From: an uncultured Paracoccaceae bacterium
Lineage (GTDB): Bacteria > Pseudomonadota > Alphaproteobacteria > Rhodobacterales > Rhodobacteraceae
NCBI GenBank assembly: GCA_943787785.1
Contig: CALSNT010000009.1
Coordinates: forward strand, 310,001-374,000
Direction of reading: 5' to 3'
Length of the DNA stretch: 64,000 bases
The position numbers and the translations under genes were made by a program. This document shows, one piece after another, positions 62,322-64,000 of the stretch. Position 1 is the first letter of the stretch. Each line of letters starts with the position of its first letter. The notes under the pieces were generated by a model, which did no database searches, was not told where the DNA came from, and saw only the letters and a program-made list of their open reading frames with translations.

Positions 62322-64000
62322 ATGAACATTTTCGCCGATATCCGCACCCTGGTTCTGGAATCCATCGACGCGCTGGTGTCTGAGGGCACGCTGCCGCCGG
62401 GGCTGAACGACGGACCGGTGACAGTCGAACCCCCGCGCGATGCCGCGCATGGCGACATGGCGACCAACGCGGCGATGGTGCTGGCAAAGCCTGCAAAAAT
62501 GGCGCCACGGGTGATTGCCGAGGCACTTATCCCGCTGCTCCAAAGCGACCCTCGGGTTGAGCGCGCCGACGTCGCCGGCCCGGGCTTTCTGAACCTGCGG
62601 CTGACAAACACGGTCTGGGCTGATGTGGTCGAGGCGGCGCTGGAAGGCGGCACGACCTATGGCCATTCGGGTATCGGGGCAGGCGTGAAGGTGAATGTCG
62701 AGTATGTCTCGGCCAATCCGACCGGCCCGCTTCACGTCGGCCATACGCGCGGCGCGGTTTTCGGCGATGCACTGGCTTCACTATTGGATTACGCGGGTTA
62801 CGAGGTGACACGCGAGTATTACATTAACGACGGCGGCGCGCAGGTCGATACCCTCGCCCGGTCCGTTTATCTGCGGTATCTTGAGGCGCACGGGCAAGAG
62901 GTTGCCTTCCCGGACGGGACATATCCCGGCGACTACCTGATCGCGGTCGGGCAGGCGCTGAAGGACAAGGTCGGCGACACCTATGTGAACAAGGGCGAAC
63001 AGGTCTGGCTGGCCGATGTGTGCGAGTTTGCCAGCGATGCCATGATGGCGCTGATCCGTGAGGATCTGGCAGCACTCGGCGTCACCATTGACCATTTCTA
63101 CAGCGAGAAATCGCTCTATGGGACGGGCCGGATTGAAGCCGCGCTGAAGACGCTGGACGACAAGGGCCTGATTTATGAAGGCGTTCTGGAACCGCCCAAG
63201 GGCAAGAAACCCGAAGATTGGGAACCGCGCGAACAGACGCTGTTTAAGTCTACCGAACACGGCGACGATGTGGACCGCCCGGTGAAGAAATCCGACGGCG
63301 TTTGGACCTATTTCGCGCCAGACATTGCCTATCATTACGACAAGATAGAGCGCGGCTTTGATGCGTTGATTGATGTGTTTGGCGCCGATCACGGCGGCTA
63401 CGTCAAGCGGATGAACGCCGCCGTATCGGCGCTGTCCGACGGACGGGTGCCGCTGGACGTCAAGCTGGTGCAACTGGTGCGGCTGTTTCAAAATGGTGAG
63501 CCGTTCAAGATGTCCAAGCGCGCCGGCACCTTTGTGACCCTGCGCGACGTTGTCGACCGGGTCGGCCCGGACGTGACACGCTTCGTGATGCTGACGCGGA
63601 AAAACGACGCTCCGCTGGATTTCGACCTTGCAAAAGTGCTGGAACAAAGCCGCGAAAACCCGGTGTTTTATGTGCAATATGCGCATGCGCGGGTGCAATC
63701 GGTGCTGAGGAAGGCGGGCGATGCCGGGATCGCGACCAACCTGTCACCGGCGTTGACGGACGCATCCGAGCTCAGTGTTGCGCGCAAGATTGCCGAATGG
63801 CCGCGTCTGGTGGAAATTGCTGCGCGGACCCACGAACCGCACCGGATTGCCTTCTATCTCTATGAATTGGCGTCAGAATTTCATGCCCTGTGGAATCGGG
63901 GCAACGACGATCACTCCCTCCGGTTTATCCAGGATAGTGACCCGGAAGCCTCAGCTTCCAAAATTGCGCTGCCACGGGCCGTAGCCGTTGTTATTTCGGC
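62322..64000 (+). CDS. argS: Arginyl-tRNA synthetase (partial, cut by the right edge)
   Basis: About 559 residues of a class I synthetase, open to the window edge. Seen: the N-terminal Add-1 domain (residues 1-110), the HIGH-type site [20 protein letters not shown] near residue 129, [11 protein letters not shown] near 167, [15 protein letters not shown] near 355 and the KMSKR site [17 protein letters not shown] near residue 394, then the anticodon-binding helices with [18 protein letters not shown] near 444. Roughly the last 20-30 residues are missing from the window. Confidence 0.96.
   Translation, partial: MNIFADIRTLVLESIDALVSEGTLPPGLNDGPVTVEPPRDAAHGDMATNAAMVLAKPAKMAPRVIAEALIPLLQSDPRVERADVAGPGFLNLRLTNTVWADVVEAALEGGTTYGHSGIGAGVKVNVEYVSANPTGPLHVGHTRGAVFGDALASLLDYAGYEVTREYYINDGGAQVDTLARSVYLRYLEAHGQEVAFPDGTYPGDYLIAVGQALKDKVGDTYVNKGEQVWLADVCEFASDAMMALIREDLAALGVTIDHFYSEKSLYGTGRIEAALKTLDDKGLIYEGVLEPPKGKKPEDWEPREQTLFKSTEHGDDVDRPVKKSDGVWTYFAPDIAYHYDKIERGFDALIDVFGADHGGYVKRMNAAVSALSDGRVPLDVKLVQLVRLFQNGEPFKMSKRAGTFVTLRDVVDRVGPDVTRFVMLTRKNDAPLDFDLAKVLEQSRENPVFYVQYAHARVQSVLRKAGDAGIATNLSPALTDASELSVARKIAEWPRLVEIAARTHEPHRIAFYLYELASEFHALWNRGNDDHSLRFIQDSDPEASASKIALPRAVAVVIS

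Noticed and set aside
1-64000. tRNA/rRNA genes, CRISPR arrays, prophage or insertion sequences
   Set aside because: I looked for tRNA-like cloverleaf ends, regular repeat-spacer patterns and transposase motifs and saw none; a tRNA scan would be needed to exclude tRNAs formally.

Overview
The window looks like a chromosomal segment of a marine-type alphaproteobacterium of the Rhodobacteraceae/Roseobacter group. The evidence is the GC-rich, densely packed gene order, frequent ATGA-type overlaps and GTG/TTG starts, a nuo operon with the small DUF5333/DUF5337 proteins I associate with this family, and the order nuoN-birA-coaX-rnj after complex I. The genus cannot be named from the sequence alone. 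I found no rRNA, tRNA, CRISPR array, insertion sequence or prophage.

Layout. 0-2.5 kb: the 5' part of metF (running off the left edge) divergent from its probable LysR regulator metR with a MetR-like box between them, then suhB and a small Flp-pilin-like protein. 2.5-3.9 kb: a rhomboid protease divergent from a secreted TPR protein. 4.0-11.2 kb: a sugar-catabolism island of two arms. It holds a TIM-barrel isomerase and a PfkB kinase, a translationally coupled aldo/keto reductase and lactonase-type amidohydrolase, and an overlapping SgcQ/BtpA-like - M42 peptidase - FGGY kinase operon. 11.3-12.2 kb: a frameshifted EcsC-family gene. 12.2-18.4 kb: a tightly overlapped leucine/isovalerate-degradation operon (mccB, ASCH protein, mccA, GST, HMG-CoA lyase, methylglutaconyl-CoA hydratase).

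18.7-41.0 kb: all 14 complex I genes in the order nuoA-N, interleaved with about 15 accessory genes: a sulfotransferase, small membrane proteins, a paralogue of the NuoE C-terminal domain, two DUF5333 proteins, DUF3291, a lipoprotein, a methyltransferase, a TM2-like protein and an AhpD-like protein. Between nuoH and nuoI sits a scar made of copies of the nuoI start and the nuoH end, fused in frame into a 38-codon ORF. nuoJ seems to have lost its stop through a 1-base shift and runs on into nuoK. birA, coaX and rnj follow.

44.3-53.2 kb: a carbohydrate ABC importer (two permeases, a large Tat-type binding protein, a membrane protein and a phosphatase/sulfatase-like secreted protein). It is divergent from the ATPase, a FucU/RbsD mutarotase and a ribokinase-type kinase, and an inverted repeat lies in the shared promoter region. 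With the 4-11 kb island this suggests uptake and catabolism of a (deoxy)aldose; the substrate is not determined.

53.5-64 kb: housekeeping and scattered genes: a hybrid histidine kinase, a YdeI-like protein, a small lipoprotein, metG, an MFS transporter, ndk, a SpoIIAA-like protein, an IscA/ErpA-type Fe-S carrier, dgt, and the 5' part of argS, which is cut by the right edge.
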